A DNA stretch of 64,000 nt from Pseudoalteromonas umbrosa (GCF_030125375.1 NZ_JASJUU010000008.1:57286-121285); one strand, 5' to 3'; shown: positions 36,961 through 44,938, counted from the first letter of the stretch. The notes: generated from the sequence alone by a model not told the origin. Made by a program: numbers and translations.

Positions 36961-37139
36961 GAAGATTTAAAAATTGCTGGTCCAGCTTCACGCATATCGT
37001 AGACATTTATCCCTGCTTTACGCTGAGAAGGGGTAACACTTGAAGCAATCAAGCGACCTCTAATCGTCTTTCGAGACAAATCGAACATGCGAGACATTTG
37101 AGTGATGTTTAAGTGACGCAAAGCTAGTTTTTTACTCAT
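36957..37139 (-). CDS. Mini Nu1-like HTH protein (paralog of the terminase small subunit head)
   Basis: 60 residues from ATG 37139 (MSKKLALRHLNITQMSRMF); the frame is open farther upstream to 37229, but that part looks non-coding. It repeats the DNA-binding half of the next gene: NITQMSRMFDLSRKTIRGRLIASSVTPSQRKAGINVYDMREAGPAIF, ending before any large-subunit-binding part. It overlaps the next gene by 4 bp, so it is co-translated. It may compete for cos or regulate the terminase. I know of no lambda equivalent. Confidence 0.65.
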   Translation of the reverse strand: MSKKLALRHLNITQMSRMFDLSRKTIRGRLIASSVTPSQRKAGINVYDMREAGPAIFKSS

Positions 37140-37293
37140 TTCGTCACCATAAAATTCATTAAAATCAATTAACTTACCACCTAACTGGTAAAGGTGGTGG
37201 CGGCCCATGCAAAACCGAAAATTTATCAATAACCGCGAGTTTGCTCCCCGTGGTTGATCTCCAACTCTCTAGGGTCCCCGAGCTTTTGGAATT

Positions 37294-37530
37294 TCACTTT
37301 GATGAGTTGCTTATTAGCTCATCTAACTTCCGCTCTATCGAGTCGAGTCGCTTTTCTAGTCGCCTCAAGTCTTCCTTTCGCTGCTCTTGTATGTGAACTA
37401 TCTGCGTTGTGTTTGTTGTTATGCGCTTATCCATGTCAGATAGAAATGTTAGTCCTGATACGATTAGCGCTACGGTTGTAATGATGTGGGCAATGTTGAT
37501 TTCTTTTTTCATGTGCCATTGCTCATTCAT
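37294..37530 (-). CDS. Small membrane coiled-coil protein of the lysis cluster (spanin- or holin-accessory-like)
   Basis: 78 residues. One transmembrane helix (INIAHIITTVALIVSGLTFLS) near residues 11-31 is followed by a charged coiled coil (IQEQRKEDLRRLEKRLDSIERKLDELI). It overlaps the holin gene by 4 bp. An N-terminal anchor plus coiled coil suggests an i-spanin-like or holin-associated role, but no o-spanin lipoprotein is visible nearby. Function stays open. Confidence 0.6.
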   Translation of the reverse strand: MNEQWHMKKEINIAHIITTVALIVSGLTFLSDMDKRITTNTTQIVHIQEQRKEDLRRLEKRLDSIERKLDELISNSSK

Positions 37531-37925
37531 TTAGTTACTCCCTTTATCTTTTCTATAGTGCGTAGACCTGCAAGACCTAACATGCCAAGAGTTAATTCAA
37601 GCATTACATCTAATGGCAATACTGGTGCGCCAATGTCAGGTAATAGCCATTGAAGTATTGGGTTAATAACAAAGGCGAACAAAAAGCCGAGGCCACATAC
37701 CCACATTAGGAAAGGCCTAGCACCAGCAACGAATCGACTGCGATGTGACGCTTGTACTGAATTGATATGCGCTTGTATCTCTCTTTGCTTGTTGAGAAGT
37801 CGCGCTTTAATTACCTGCTGCTCAAGTACTTCTTCTTCACTCGTGTAAAGTTCATCTATGATATTACTTACTACTTGAAGTGGCTCTTTTGTTGCAACAG
37901 AAAAGATATTGGATAACCAGGTCAC
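37527..37925 (-). CDS. Holin, three-TM type (GTA_holin_3TM-like)
   Basis: The start is taken at GTG 37925, which overlaps the endolysin stop as GTGA and has GGGAG nine bases before it; the open frame extends further. The product has 132 residues. The soluble start (TWLSNIFSVATKEPLQVVSNIIDELYTSEEEVLEQQV) is followed by two clear hydrophobic helices (PFLMWVCGLGFLFAFVINPIL; PLDVMLELTLGMLGLAGL). The pattern fits the 3TM holin family, in which one helix is weaker. It permits the endolysin to reach the wall. Confidence 0.75.
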   Translation of the reverse strand: MTWLSNIFSVATKEPLQVVSNIIDELYTSEEEVLEQQVIKARLLNKQREIQAHINSVQASHRSRFVAGARPFLMWVCGLGFLFAFVINPILQWLLPDIGAPVLPLDVMLELTLGMLGLAGLRTIEKIKGVTK

Positions 37926-38341
37926 GATTGCCACTCTCCCGATTTCATTTGCAGTGCCAGCTCTGCGGCTCGTTCGGGTGTTTGTTTCGCCCACAGGCTA
38001 TTGAGCATTTCTTTAGCTGCTAATTCATAATCACACAATTGCGCATGTTTTAGCATTCGCTTAAAACTCTTAAACCCATTGAAGCCCATTTGATATGTCA
38101 TATTGATAAATACAGCCTGCCTAGCCGGTACCATGTTTGCGTACCATGGGACAGCGTTAGCTAATCGCATTCGAATACCTTCTATGCGCATAGAGAGAAT
38201 GAGATCCGCCTCTTCTTCACTTATACCGCCACTATCAAGATTAAAGCCGTAACCGATAGTTAACGCGCCTTCAGTGCAATAGTAAGGGTGGCACCTAAAG
38301 CCCTCGTGCGCTTTTATCTGCTCTATTGTGTTCATAGACAT
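37922..38341 (-). CDS. Endolysin, GH24 (T4-lysozyme-type) with E-8-C-5-T catalytic triad
   Basis: 139 residues. The active site reads HEGFRCHPYYCTEGALTIGYG near residues 12-32. The Glu is followed after 8 residues by Cys, and after 5 more by Thr, so Cys replaces the usual Asp. The E-8-D/C-5-T arrangement is known in this family, and T4 D20C keeps activity. It has no signal peptide or anchor helix, so release depends on the holin. The lysis genes endolysin, holin and coiled-coil protein overlap and lie at the head of the late operon. Confidence 0.9.
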   Translation of the reverse strand: MSMNTIEQIKAHEGFRCHPYYCTEGALTIGYGFNLDSGGISEEEADLILSMRIEGIRMRLANAVPWYANMVPARQAVFINMTYQMGFNGFKSFKRMLKHAQLCDYELAAKEMLNSLWAKQTPERAAELALQMKSGEWQS

Positions 38342-38364
38342 GTTTTTACCTTTGTATGGGCAAT

Positions 38365-38388
38365 AAAAAACCCCGCATTTGCGGGGCT
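38365..38388 (-). terminator. Terminator of the first repeat-protein gene
   Basis: On the minus strand GCCCCGC-AAAT-GCGGGG is followed by six T. It lies directly after the 460-residue repeat-protein gene and before the endolysin gene, so late transcripts must read through it. Confidence 0.9.
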
Positions 38389-38395
38389 TGTTTGA

Positions 38396-39778
38396 TTAGA
38401 TTCTAAATCGGTTCCTTAGGCCTAGACCTATAAGGAATATAAATATAAATGAGAAGAAAGAATGTAAGTAGCTTAGTAAGTTAAACCACCTTATTCGTTT
38501 GTCTTGATACAGGAGCTTCATACCATCTTCTCTAGCGCTTTTTGATACTGATAAAAAAGGGGTGACAGTGGCGATCGATAACTCTGTAGCTAGGGTGTAT
38601 TTATCAACCGCACCAAGAGAATCATTGTTTGATTTATTTACAGCATAAACAGCGAATAAAGTAATACAAAAAGCTAACCACACAAAAGGTCGTAATATGC
38701 TTTGCCCGTAGTTGCTTGTTGCTGAGTAAAATATATCCAGAACAGATTGCAACGAACTTAACTCGCCCCACCTATTAGCTCTCTGCTCATCAGCATGAAA
38801 CGCTAAAGCTCTTTTGTGATTCTTATTTTCATCAGCTATTTCTTTTAATCTGCACAAGCGTTCAGCATCATCTAAGTCAACAGCTTTTTTTTGAAAAGCG
38901 ACATACTTTTCTCTAGTTCTCACTAAATGAACACGCAATTTACTCAGATCCACATGGAGATTCGTTTTTATTTGCCTTAAGTCTGGTATGCAACCGAAAC
39001 TACCAGATATTAAAAACCTCTTTTCAAACACAGCACCTTTGAAGTCAAGTGATGTTAGGCGCTCAGCATTTTTTACATCAAACATAAATTCAGATTGAAA
39101 TACTGCACCAACAAAAGTCACAAAATCACCAAAGGCTGACCGAATAAAATCAACTTTGCTACTGAAGACAGCTCCAGAAAAAAGCACAGGTCCACTGAAA
39201 GTTACTGTATTAATGAACACGCATCCGTTTAAAGTAACGTTATGAAAGGTAACTTCGTCTCTGAACGTTACCATGTTAAAATTGAGATTATCGCATGAAA
39301 TTGTTTCGCGAAAGTTAGTGAAATCATTAAAAATTACTTTCTGAAACAAAGTGCTGCCGCCAAAGGTTGCATTCTGAAAGGAAGCGGTGGTGCCAAAAGT
39401 TACATTTGAAAAGTAAACATGGCTGTTAAACGCTGCATCAGAAAAGCAAACTGGGCTACTGAAAGTTACATTGCAAAAGTAAACATTGCCGCCAAAGTTG
39501 TATTCACTAAAGCACACTAGCTCTTTATTAAGCCTAAAAGGAGTTTCTCTTAGCCTCTCTACATTATCATTACCAGGAAAGCGCTCTTTCAATGCTTCAT
39601 AACTAAATTCTACCCCTGTAAAGAAAACTTCTACCTCTGGATTTTCCTCAACCCACTTATTCCAAGCATCTTTTCCTTTAAGCCAGAGAAGAATAGCCTC
39701 GTCACCTTTGAGAGCTACTTCTCCATAGAGCTCAGATAAGCGGTTGATGTAATCTCTTAATTCCAACTCCTTTTCCAT
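38396..39778 (-). CDS. Membrane-anchored 11-residue-repeat (Pentapeptide_3-type) protein A
   Basis: 460 residues. A motif AWNKWVEENP lies near residues 38-47. About thirteen 11-residue repeats (pattern V-x-F-x-x-A/V-x-F-x-x-x; VYFCNVTFSSP, VCFSDAAFNSH) occupy residues 88-234 and should form a beta-solenoid. A conserved linker (IPDLRQ; DDAERLCRLKEIADENKNHKRALAFHADEQRA) follows, then two transmembrane helices near 365-385 and 438-456, ending LGLRNRFRI. The solenoid likely faces the cytoplasm. It is monocistronic with its own terminator between the Q-like and lysis genes, the place of stx in Stx phages. Function is unknown. Confidence 0.8.
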   Translation of the reverse strand: MEKELELRDYINRLSELYGEVALKGDEAILLWLKGKDAWNKWVEENPEVEVFFTGVEFSYEALKERFPGNDNVERLRETPFRLNKELVCFSEYNFGGNVYFCNVTFSSPVCFSDAAFNSHVYFSNVTFGTTASFQNATFGGSTLFQKVIFNDFTNFRETISCDNLNFNMVTFRDEVTFHNVTLNGCVFINTVTFSGPVLFSGAVFSSKVDFIRSAFGDFVTFVGAVFQSEFMFDVKNAERLTSLDFKGAVFEKRFLISGSFGCIPDLRQIKTNLHVDLSKLRVHLVRTREKYVAFQKKAVDLDDAERLCRLKEIADENKNHKRALAFHADEQRANRWGELSSLQSVLDIFYSATSNYGQSILRPFVWLAFCITLFAVYAVNKSNNDSLGAVDKYTLATELSIATVTPFLSVSKSAREDGMKLLYQDKRIRWFNLLSYLHSFFSFIFIFLIGLGLRNRFRI

Positions 39779-39840
39779 ACTGATATATCTCGTAGTGGTA
39801 TATGGATTCTATGATACTGATTTAGAGGGGATATGGAATA

Positions 39841-39867
39841 AAAAAGCCCCAATTCAATGTGGGGCTT
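39841..39867 (-). terminator. Terminator of the second repeat-protein gene
   Basis: On the minus strand the stem AGCCCC / GGGGCT with loop ACATTGAATT is followed by TTTTTT, seven bases after the stop codon of the 402-residue gene. Confidence 0.88.
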
Positions 39868-39874
39868 TGTTTGT

Positions 39875-41083
39875 TTAAATCCTGAACCTATTTCGAAGAC
39901 CTAAGCCTATCAAGAAGATAAAAACAAATGAGATACCTGCGTGGGCATAGCTATATAGACCATAATCTTCAGGTGGACTATCTCCATAGAGTTTTGCTAT
40001 ACCAGCTTCACGTTCTGTTTTAGATATAGATATAAAAGGAGTTACGGTTGCTATTGATACTGTAATAGCAGTTTTAAACTGACCTTCATCTTTATGTATG
40101 TTTTCAGGTTGTTTAAGGCTATATATTGCGAACATTATTATTGATAGAGCTAGATAGAAAAATGGCCTTGCTATGCTTTGTCCATAGTTACTTGTTAGTG
40201 AATAAAACATATCTAGTACTGATTGCAGTTTACCAAATTTGATCCACCTGCTGGCCCTCATTTCATCAGCGTGAAAAGCTAATGCCATTCCATGGTTTTT
40301 ATTTTGTTCAGCAATTTCTTTTAATCGGCAAAGCCTGTCTGCATCGTCATCATCAAGAGCCTCCTCAACGCCACAGCCAGCTTTAAAAAACCGTTTTAAT
40401 CGTACCCTCAATCCACCCAAGTCTACATGATGGTCTATTTTTGATTGCCTTAAGTCGGGTATACATTTGAACTCCCCCTCTATTCGCAAAGAACCTGAAA
40501 TTCTAGCTTTCTTACAATCAAGCTGTGTGACATTACCCTTAAATAGCCTAAGCTCAACCGATGAATCTGAGATAAAATTATATAAGTTTATTTTCGAGTT
40601 TCCCGTCGATTTTATTACTATTCTTATATCCCCTTTACCCTTTATAGAGTTCTTCATACTTAATCCAGACCTCAACTCAGTATCAAAGATATGAAAATAG
40701 GAATCCCCTAAAGACGCTCCCCCAAAAGATAGGCTATCTAATTTGTTTCCGAGTAAATCAATGCTATCACAGCAAAATACTGAGCCAGCAAAGTTTATAT
40801 GTAAATTAGGCTGTAAAATGAATTGAAAAAACAAATAGCGACATTGAAAATTACACCTTGAGAAAAATACCTTCTCCGCATTAAACTCAACCTTTCTAAA
40901 CACCACACTCCCCCTAGGAAAGTTGAACTTAGAGAAGCTTATTGACGTTAGTTTTTCATTTGGGAATACAAAATTTTCAACCTTTATATTCGCATCTGGG
41001 TTTTCTTCTACCCACTTATTCCACTCTTCTTTACCTTTTTCAAATAAATCAACCACACCTTGGTTTTGTAGTGTAATCGCCAT
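39875..41083 (-). CDS. Membrane-anchored repeat-family protein B
   Basis: 402 residues, a clear paralog of the neighbouring 460-residue gene. It has EWNKWVEENP near residue 20, the linker CIPDLRQSKIDHHVDLGGLRVRL and ADRLCRLKEIAEQNKNHGMALAFHADEMRASRW, and the same two C-terminal transmembrane helices ending LGLRNRFRI. The repeat region (residues 55-210) is much decayed in periodicity (FSKFNFPRGSVVFRKVEF). The pair probably arose by duplication and diverged in the solenoid while the anchor stayed constant. It has its own terminator. Confidence 0.78.
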   Translation of the reverse strand: MAITLQNQGVVDLFEKGKEEWNKWVEENPDANIKVENFVFPNEKLTSISFSKFNFPRGSVVFRKVEFNAEKVFFSRCNFQCRYLFFQFILQPNLHINFAGSVFCCDSIDLLGNKLDSLSFGGASLGDSYFHIFDTELRSGLSMKNSIKGKGDIRIVIKSTGNSKINLYNFISDSSVELRLFKGNVTQLDCKKARISGSLRIEGEFKCIPDLRQSKIDHHVDLGGLRVRLKRFFKAGCGVEEALDDDDADRLCRLKEIAEQNKNHGMALAFHADEMRASRWIKFGKLQSVLDMFYSLTSNYGQSIARPFFYLALSIIMFAIYSLKQPENIHKDEGQFKTAITVSIATVTPFISISKTEREAGIAKLYGDSPPEDYGLYSYAHAGISFVFIFLIGLGLRNRFRI

Positions 41084-41319
41084 AAAAACATCCTAGCTCG
41101 GCTTTGATGGTTTTATGCTAACCGAAAGAAAAGGCTTAGTGAACCTACTTGTTTATTTGTCGGCAATGATAAGTATCACCATTAAAGCGCTTATTAAATG
41201 ACAGAGTCTATATAAGAATAATTGACGTATGCCTCTCGCGAGCATATTTAAATTATGACACATTCCCGCCTGAAGAAAACGACATATGGTGTCGTGTTTA
41301 GCGACTTTTCAGGGTTGCA
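41084..41319 (-). promoter_or_regulatory. Q-gene terminator and probable late promoter region
   Basis: A 236-bp gap without a gene. At 41279-41295 ACGACA/TGTCGT form a hairpin followed on the minus strand by TTTTCTT, fitting a terminator of the Q-like gene. The rest is AT-rich and lies where lambdoid phages have the late promoter and the Q recognition site. I cannot define the promoter boxes with certainty. Confidence 0.45.
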
Positions 41320-41691
41320 CTAGCTCATTAGGCTTTTTTCAGCCCTTAACAGCCAAAAATCAACACTGTAACCATCACCAAGTGTGGTCGCCCAATTGGA
41401 TATTTCAGTATTACCCATGCCCTTGACGTATTTACCGACTAATACCTGCTTATGCTCTGTTCGCAATTTATCAATTTGCGCGGATAGCTCTTTAATATGC
41501 TCAGGTGGGTTTATATTGCTTGATCCATGGCTATATAAGTGACCATCAGATTTAAATAACCCACCGAGCAAATGATTTTCACGTATCTTCTCTGCGTTAG
41601 ATTTACTCGAGTAACCCTGAAGCTGTTCTTTGCTTGCCCAGTACCGTCCCCACTGTTTAAGAGCTTTCCTTACTTCTTTAATTGTTTTCAT
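41320..41691 (-). CDS. Q-like late antiterminator (probable)
   Basis: The start is set at ATG 41691, nine bases after GGAG; the longer frame to 41724 lacks a site. The product has 123 residues. The opening MKTIKEVRKALKQWGRYWASKEQLQGYSSKSNAEKIRENHL resembles the phage antitermination Q family (a W-G-x-W helix), and the end (LVGKYVKGMGNTEISNWATTLG ... FWLLRAEKSL) looks like a sigma-region-4-like HTH. It is the last gene of the early leftward operon and directly precedes the late genes, the exact place of Q. A basic early helix fits nucleic-acid contact. Confidence 0.6.
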   Translation of the reverse strand: MKTIKEVRKALKQWGRYWASKEQLQGYSSKSNAEKIRENHLLGGLFKSDGHLYSHGSSNINPPEHIKELSAQIDKLRTEHKQVLVGKYVKGMGNTEISNWATTLGDGYSVDFWLLRAEKSLMS

Positions 41692-41899
41692 TTGATTGCT
41701 GCTCCAATAGCAGTACAAAGCCAAGTTTTAAATCACATACCTGCTCGACCACCGCTTTTACGGTATCCCACTTTAACTGCACAGTGTCTTTTTCCCACCT
41801 TTGAACAGTCCGAGTACATACACCATAGAGTGAGGCAAGTTCTGCCTGAGACATTTCACGATAACGCCTTGCTGTTCTAATCGCTTGCCCACCAGTCAT
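41678..41899 (-). CDS. Small Cro/XRE-type HTH protein
   Basis: 73 residues. The HTH is AIRTARRYREMSQAELASLYGVCTRTVQRWEKD. It overlaps the YbcO-like gene start by one base and the Q-like start by 14. It is a likely DNA-binding regulator within the early operon. It is similar in layout to the HTH gene at 42643-42873, which suggests they are paralogs. Confidence 0.75.
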   Translation of the reverse strand: MTGGQAIRTARRYREMSQAELASLYGVCTRTVQRWEKDTVQLKWDTVKAVVEQVCDLKLGFVLLLEQQSNENN

Positions 41900-42198
41900 T
41901 AAGCCACCTTAATTAAGCCTTGGCTTAACCATATTTGCTGGGTTCTAAAAGCACCCTCATATGCGCAATTTTCAACATACTCCAGCGAACAAATGCGTGT
42001 CCGACGGTCGATTTCATCATGACAAGCGCTACAACAGAAAGTCGCGTGAATGTCATCGCACTTTTGACCCATACCAGAGCCTTTGCCAACGTGAGCAAGC
42101 ACTACGGTTTCTGGATTGCCATTACAAACACCCGGGATACGAACTTGGCATTCCTGACCTTGAGCACTATTCCTTAGTTTTTTACTTTTTAAACTCAT
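41899..42198 (-). CDS. YbcO-family nuclease (DUF1364)
   Basis: 99 residues. The run ECQVRIPGVCNGNPETVVLAHV, then CDDIHATFCCSACHDEIDRRTR and AFRTQQIWLSQGLIKVA, closely follows E. coli YbcO of the DLP12 prophage. The family is a small HNH-type nuclease linked to recombination; the Cys pairs bind zinc and the ACHDEID holds the catalytic His. It is located with the ninX/ybcN-type genes of lambdoid phages. It overlaps the next upstream gene by 4 bp. Confidence 0.88.
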   Translation of the reverse strand: MSLKSKKLRNSAQGQECQVRIPGVCNGNPETVVLAHVGKGSGMGQKCDDIHATFCCSACHDEIDRRTRICSLEYVENCAYEGAFRTQQIWLSQGLIKVA

Positions 42199-42662
42199 CC
42201 AAACTCTCGCACTATTTGATTAACGGTGTCTTCTACTTCTTGGTAGTTTCTGTAGCTGCTTAGCAAATTTTTAAGCAGCGCATCAATTGATCTTGAGTAC
42301 AGCTTTTGAAATTCATCTTCACTCAATTTACTAAACGCAATAGATTTAGCTCTGACTCGAAATTCTTCACCGGGGAATGCCACAAATTCATAATGACCCG
42401 CACATATGGCGACCCACTTTCTAAACTCATCGAAGTTTTTACCGGGTGTAATCATCCGGCCTTTATACTCAACAGGCTTTGGTTCAAAGTGGTCGTAAGC
42501 TAAGTTAAGCAGCGCCATATATTTCCTATGAAACTTGCAATTGCGCGGCTGAGTTATCTTGGCCTGAACAGTTTTACCAAGAGCAATTCCCTTAAGTGCT
42601 TCTCTGCTTTGCTCATCAGCAGGTATAAGTGCGTTTGTGGTTCTAGCTAACTGTAATTGCAT
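42195..42662 (-). CDS. YbcN-like protein (DUF1367)
   Basis: 155 residues from the ATG at 42662; a GTG at 42671 is an alternative. The sequence MQLQLARTTNALIPADEQSREALKGIALGKTVQAKITQPRNCKFHRKYMALLNLAYDHF matches the DUF1367/YbcN family of lambdoid prophages. E. coli YbcN binds DNA and acts in recombination; the precise role is not settled. It partners the YbcO-like gene as in DLP12. Confidence 0.82.
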   Translation of the reverse strand: MQLQLARTTNALIPADEQSREALKGIALGKTVQAKITQPRNCKFHRKYMALLNLAYDHFEPKPVEYKGRMITPGKNFDEFRKWVAICAGHYEFVAFPGEEFRVRAKSIAFSKLSEDEFQKLYSRSIDALLKNLLSSYRNYQEVEDTVNQIVREFG

Positions 42663-42873
42663 CGCTACCACTAGCCTCTTTGCATACGTCTAGAAAGTCC
42701 TGACCCAACCCCTCAACTACACCGACAACATCTCTGAAATCGGGGTTGCTTTCCTTGTTTTCCCAGCGCCTTAATGTTCGCTCTTCAACACCATAGTGTG
42801 CAGCTACCTCAGCTTGAGTTAACCCCGCGCGCATACGTGCTGTGCGAATTACTTGTGATGCTAATAGATTCAT
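42643..42873 (-). CDS. Small XRE-type HTH protein
   Basis: 76 residues. The HTH is VIRTARMRAGLTQAEVAAHYGVEERTLRRWENKES. It overlaps both neighbours in the early operon. It is likely a Cro-like or regulatory DNA-binding protein, paralogous to 41678-41899. Confidence 0.75.
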   Translation of the reverse strand: MNLLASQVIRTARMRAGLTQAEVAAHYGVEERTLRRWENKESNPDFRDVVGVVEGLGQDFLDVCKEASGSDAITVS

Positions 42874-43130
42874 GCGACCTCCTGATCTGAGTTTGCTGCT
42901 TCCTTAATTTCAATCCTGTATTCCCAAAGGTTTTTGGTCCCTGAGCGAACACGTTTATGCTTAATAAGAAATGCCGATTCGTGAATGTCACGCCACCTTG
43001 CAGACATAGCAGTTTGGGTGTCAGTTTTGCCAAACTGCTGAAAGCTCGCATTACACACCTCTTCTAAGGTCCAAAATTTTGAGCCTGTAATAATGAATTG
43101 CAGTCGATCTTTCTGAGTTTTTATTGCCAT
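42870..43130 (-). CDS. Small phage protein, winged-helix-like
   Basis: 86 residues. KFWTLEEVCNASFQQFGKTDTQTAMSARWRDIHESAFLIKHKRVRSGTKNLWEYRI looks like a winged helix of the type found in small lambdoid regulatory proteins (HTH followed by a two-stranded wing). It overlaps its downstream HTH neighbour by 4 bp and follows the O-like gene by 10 bp. Function is unknown. Confidence 0.65.
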   Translation of the reverse strand: MAIKTQKDRLQFIITGSKFWTLEEVCNASFQQFGKTDTQTAMSARWRDIHESAFLIKHKRVRSGTKNLWEYRIEIKEAANSDQEVA

Positions 43131-43140
43131 ATTCCTTCAC

Positions 43141-44127
43141 CTATAAAGCGATATTTTGTCTTTCTAGAACGTTAATCAAATCAACTCGCAAACGACCTGC
43201 ACGCCACTCTGTGAGTAGATTATCTTTATGAATTTGCGGGAGCCTACTAAATGAATAGCCTTGCAACAGAGCTTCACCGACTTCTTTTTTTCCAGAGTGC
43301 TCGGTGATCTCTCCAGTTTCAAAAAACGATGCAACTTCACCTTGAGGTGCCCTCAAGCGCTGTAAACCCAATTCTTTCAAATCAGGGTTGACCCAATCGT
43401 ACATGAACCGCTGCCACCCTCTGACCACCCATTCGGAAAGACACTCATCAATAGTCAGTCCGTTTTCAACTGCCAGCGTCAATTGCTTAACGTAGTAATT
43501 CAGAATGGTCTGTGTTACGGGGGCTTTTTTGGCTTTGCGAGATGCCTCCCAATCTTTGCGAACTTGCACACTTGGCACTTGAGGCCAAACGGAATAATCG
43601 AGAGAATTTTTTGATTTATTTTTTAATGGTTCTTTGGGTGGTTCTAATGGGTGGTTCTGACCCCCAAAAACGGGGGTATTCAAAGATCCAATTTCGGGGG
43701 TATTCACCGATCCGTTATTGGGGGTATTGGAATTAGCAATACATCCGCTTTTGGGGGTATTTGGTTTAACACCCTCTTGAGGGGCTTGATTTAAATGGCC
43801 CTGCGAAGGTGGCTGTTTTTCAATACATCCACTTTTGGGTGTATTAGTGTTTTCGCCCTCTTCAATACCTACTATACGATAGACTTTAACTTTACCTGTT
43901 ACACCCTTACGCTTACCTGTGTCCTCAATTAAACCGAGAGACTCTAGCTTCTTAATATTGGAACCAATCGTCTTCTCATTTAATCCTGTGTCTTTTACTA
44001 ATCTTGCAATGCTTGGCCAGCAACAGTGATCTTCATCGGCTCTATCAGCAAATGAGAGTAAGAGGAGCTTTTGTGTTGAGGTGCTTAGCTCTTGCCGCCA
44101 AGCCCAGTCAGTTGCAGCCCTACTCAT
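43141..44127 (-). CDS. Lambda O-like replication initiator with internal origin
   Basis: 328 residues. The N-terminal helix-turn-helix (SFADRADEDHCCWPSIARLVKDTGLNEKTIGSNIKKLESLGLIEDTG) binds DNA. The linker (residues 95-170) contains repeated NTPKSGCI/NTPNNGSV/NTPEIGSL units, which are encoded by 17-bp iterons. The C-terminal part (LDYSVWPQVPSVQVRKDWEASRKAKKAPVTQTILNYYVKQL) would recruit the helicase. As in lambda, the origin appears to lie in the middle of the initiator gene. No lambda P-like gene follows, so the host helicase loader may be used. Confidence 0.78.
   Translation of the reverse strand: MSRAATDWAWRQELSTSTQKLLLLSFADRADEDHCCWPSIARLVKDTGLNEKTIGSNIKKLESLGLIEDTGKRKGVTGKVKVYRIVGIEEGENTNTPKSGCIEKQPPSQGHLNQAPQEGVKPNTPKSGCIANSNTPNNGSVNTPEIGSLNTPVFGGQNHPLEPPKEPLKNKSKNSLDYSVWPQVPSVQVRKDWEASRKAKKAPVTQTILNYYVKQLTLAVENGLTIDECLSEWVVRGWQRFMYDWVNPDLKELGLQRLRAPQGEVASFFETGEITEHSGKKEVGEALLQGYSFSRLPQIHKDNLLTEWRAGRLRVDLINVLERQNIAL
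43664..43845 (-). repeat. Five 17-bp iterons, probable prophage replication origin
   Basis: On the minus strand AATACCCCC starts each copy and GG ends it; copies lie at 43664-43680, 43688-43704, 43712-43728, 43745-43761 and 43829-43845 (the last has ACCC). The first three are 24 bp apart. Next to the cluster, at about 43600-43635, is a very AT-rich stretch suited to strand opening. The arrangement repeats lambda ori. Confidence 0.8.
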
Positions 44128-44222
44128 ACGTTACCCCTGTTTGATTTTTGTGCTGTGTGTGTCATAATACATCCTGTTATTGATTCGAAACCCGCCCCTC
44201 GCCAAAGTTTGCGGGTTTTGTT

Positions 44223-44357
44223 TTATCTAGACTTTTTACTTTCTTGCTTAACCAATTTACACCGACAGCCCTTGCAGCCACCCTCAGTGTTTTTGCATCT
44301 ACTTTTCTTTTTTCCCGGTCCATGTTCAGGGTATTGTGTGTATATATTTTCAAACAT
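44223..44357 (-). CDS. Small Cys-rich basic protein, 44 aa
   Basis: ATG at 44357 follows AAGGAG closely. The sequence MFENIYTQYPEHGPGKKKS is followed by CKNTEGGCKGCRC, a four-Cys cluster that could bind zinc, and a Lys-rich end. It is the first gene upstream of the O-like gene in the leftward early operon. Function is unknown. Confidence 0.5.
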   Translation of the reverse strand: MFENIYTQYPEHGPGKKKSRCKNTEGGCKGCRCKLVKQESKKSR

Positions 44358-44449
44358 AATGACTCCTTGATTAACTCTTATAAGCGCCCTTCCTGTCTGA
44401 TAATATGCATGTGCTAACAAACAATTTTTTCAAACAAGAAGGACTTGAA

Positions 44450-44938
44450 ATGGAAGGTAAAAACATTGAAAAAATGAATGAATACATAGCGAAAATTTTC
44501 GAAAAGCTGTATTCAGAATTTCCAAACCCGACATATATCGAATCATCAACCGTCACAGGTTTGCCATCAGTTGATTTCAATGACTGGGACGCATTCAGAG
44601 AGTTTAAGACTAATAAGGATACAGAGTTATTTATTAGCACTGCCGCATACCTATTTAATGAAGGGTACATTCGCTCATCGCAATTAGAGAGTGATGGTAA
44701 GCCTTGTGACCCTCTGAATTGGAATGTTGCTACACTGACAAATACAGTTTTGACAGAAAAAGCCCTGCAAGTTCTGAGTGCAAGACCGAAAGCCCTGCAA
44801 GGGAAGTCAATAATTGACATATCCAGAACCTTTAAAGAAGAAGGTATTAAGGCAGCGTCCAAGGAGCTAGTTAGTGCACTGGCCCAAGCGGGTATAAGCT
44901 TAGTTGACCGAAAATTAAAAATTCGAGACAACGAGTAA
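44450..44938 (+). CDS. Acidic phage protein of unknown function, opposite to the early operon
   Basis: The start is set at ATG 44450 after AGAAGGAC. The 162-residue product is hydrophilic with acidic helices (EKMNEYIAKIFEKLYSEFPNP; TNKDTELFISTAAYLFNEGYI; SIIDISRTFKEEGIKAASKELVSALAQAG). It is transcribed against the surrounding early genes and stands alone, as moron genes do. I do not recognise the family. The overlapping minus-strand frame is its shadow. Confidence 0.6.
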   Translation: MEGKNIEKMNEYIAKIFEKLYSEFPNPTYIESSTVTGLPSVDFNDWDAFREFKTNKDTELFISTAAYLFNEGYIRSSQLESDGKPCDPLNWNVATLTNTVLTEKALQVLSARPKALQGKSIIDISRTFKEEGIKAASKELVSALAQAGISLVDRKLKIRDNE

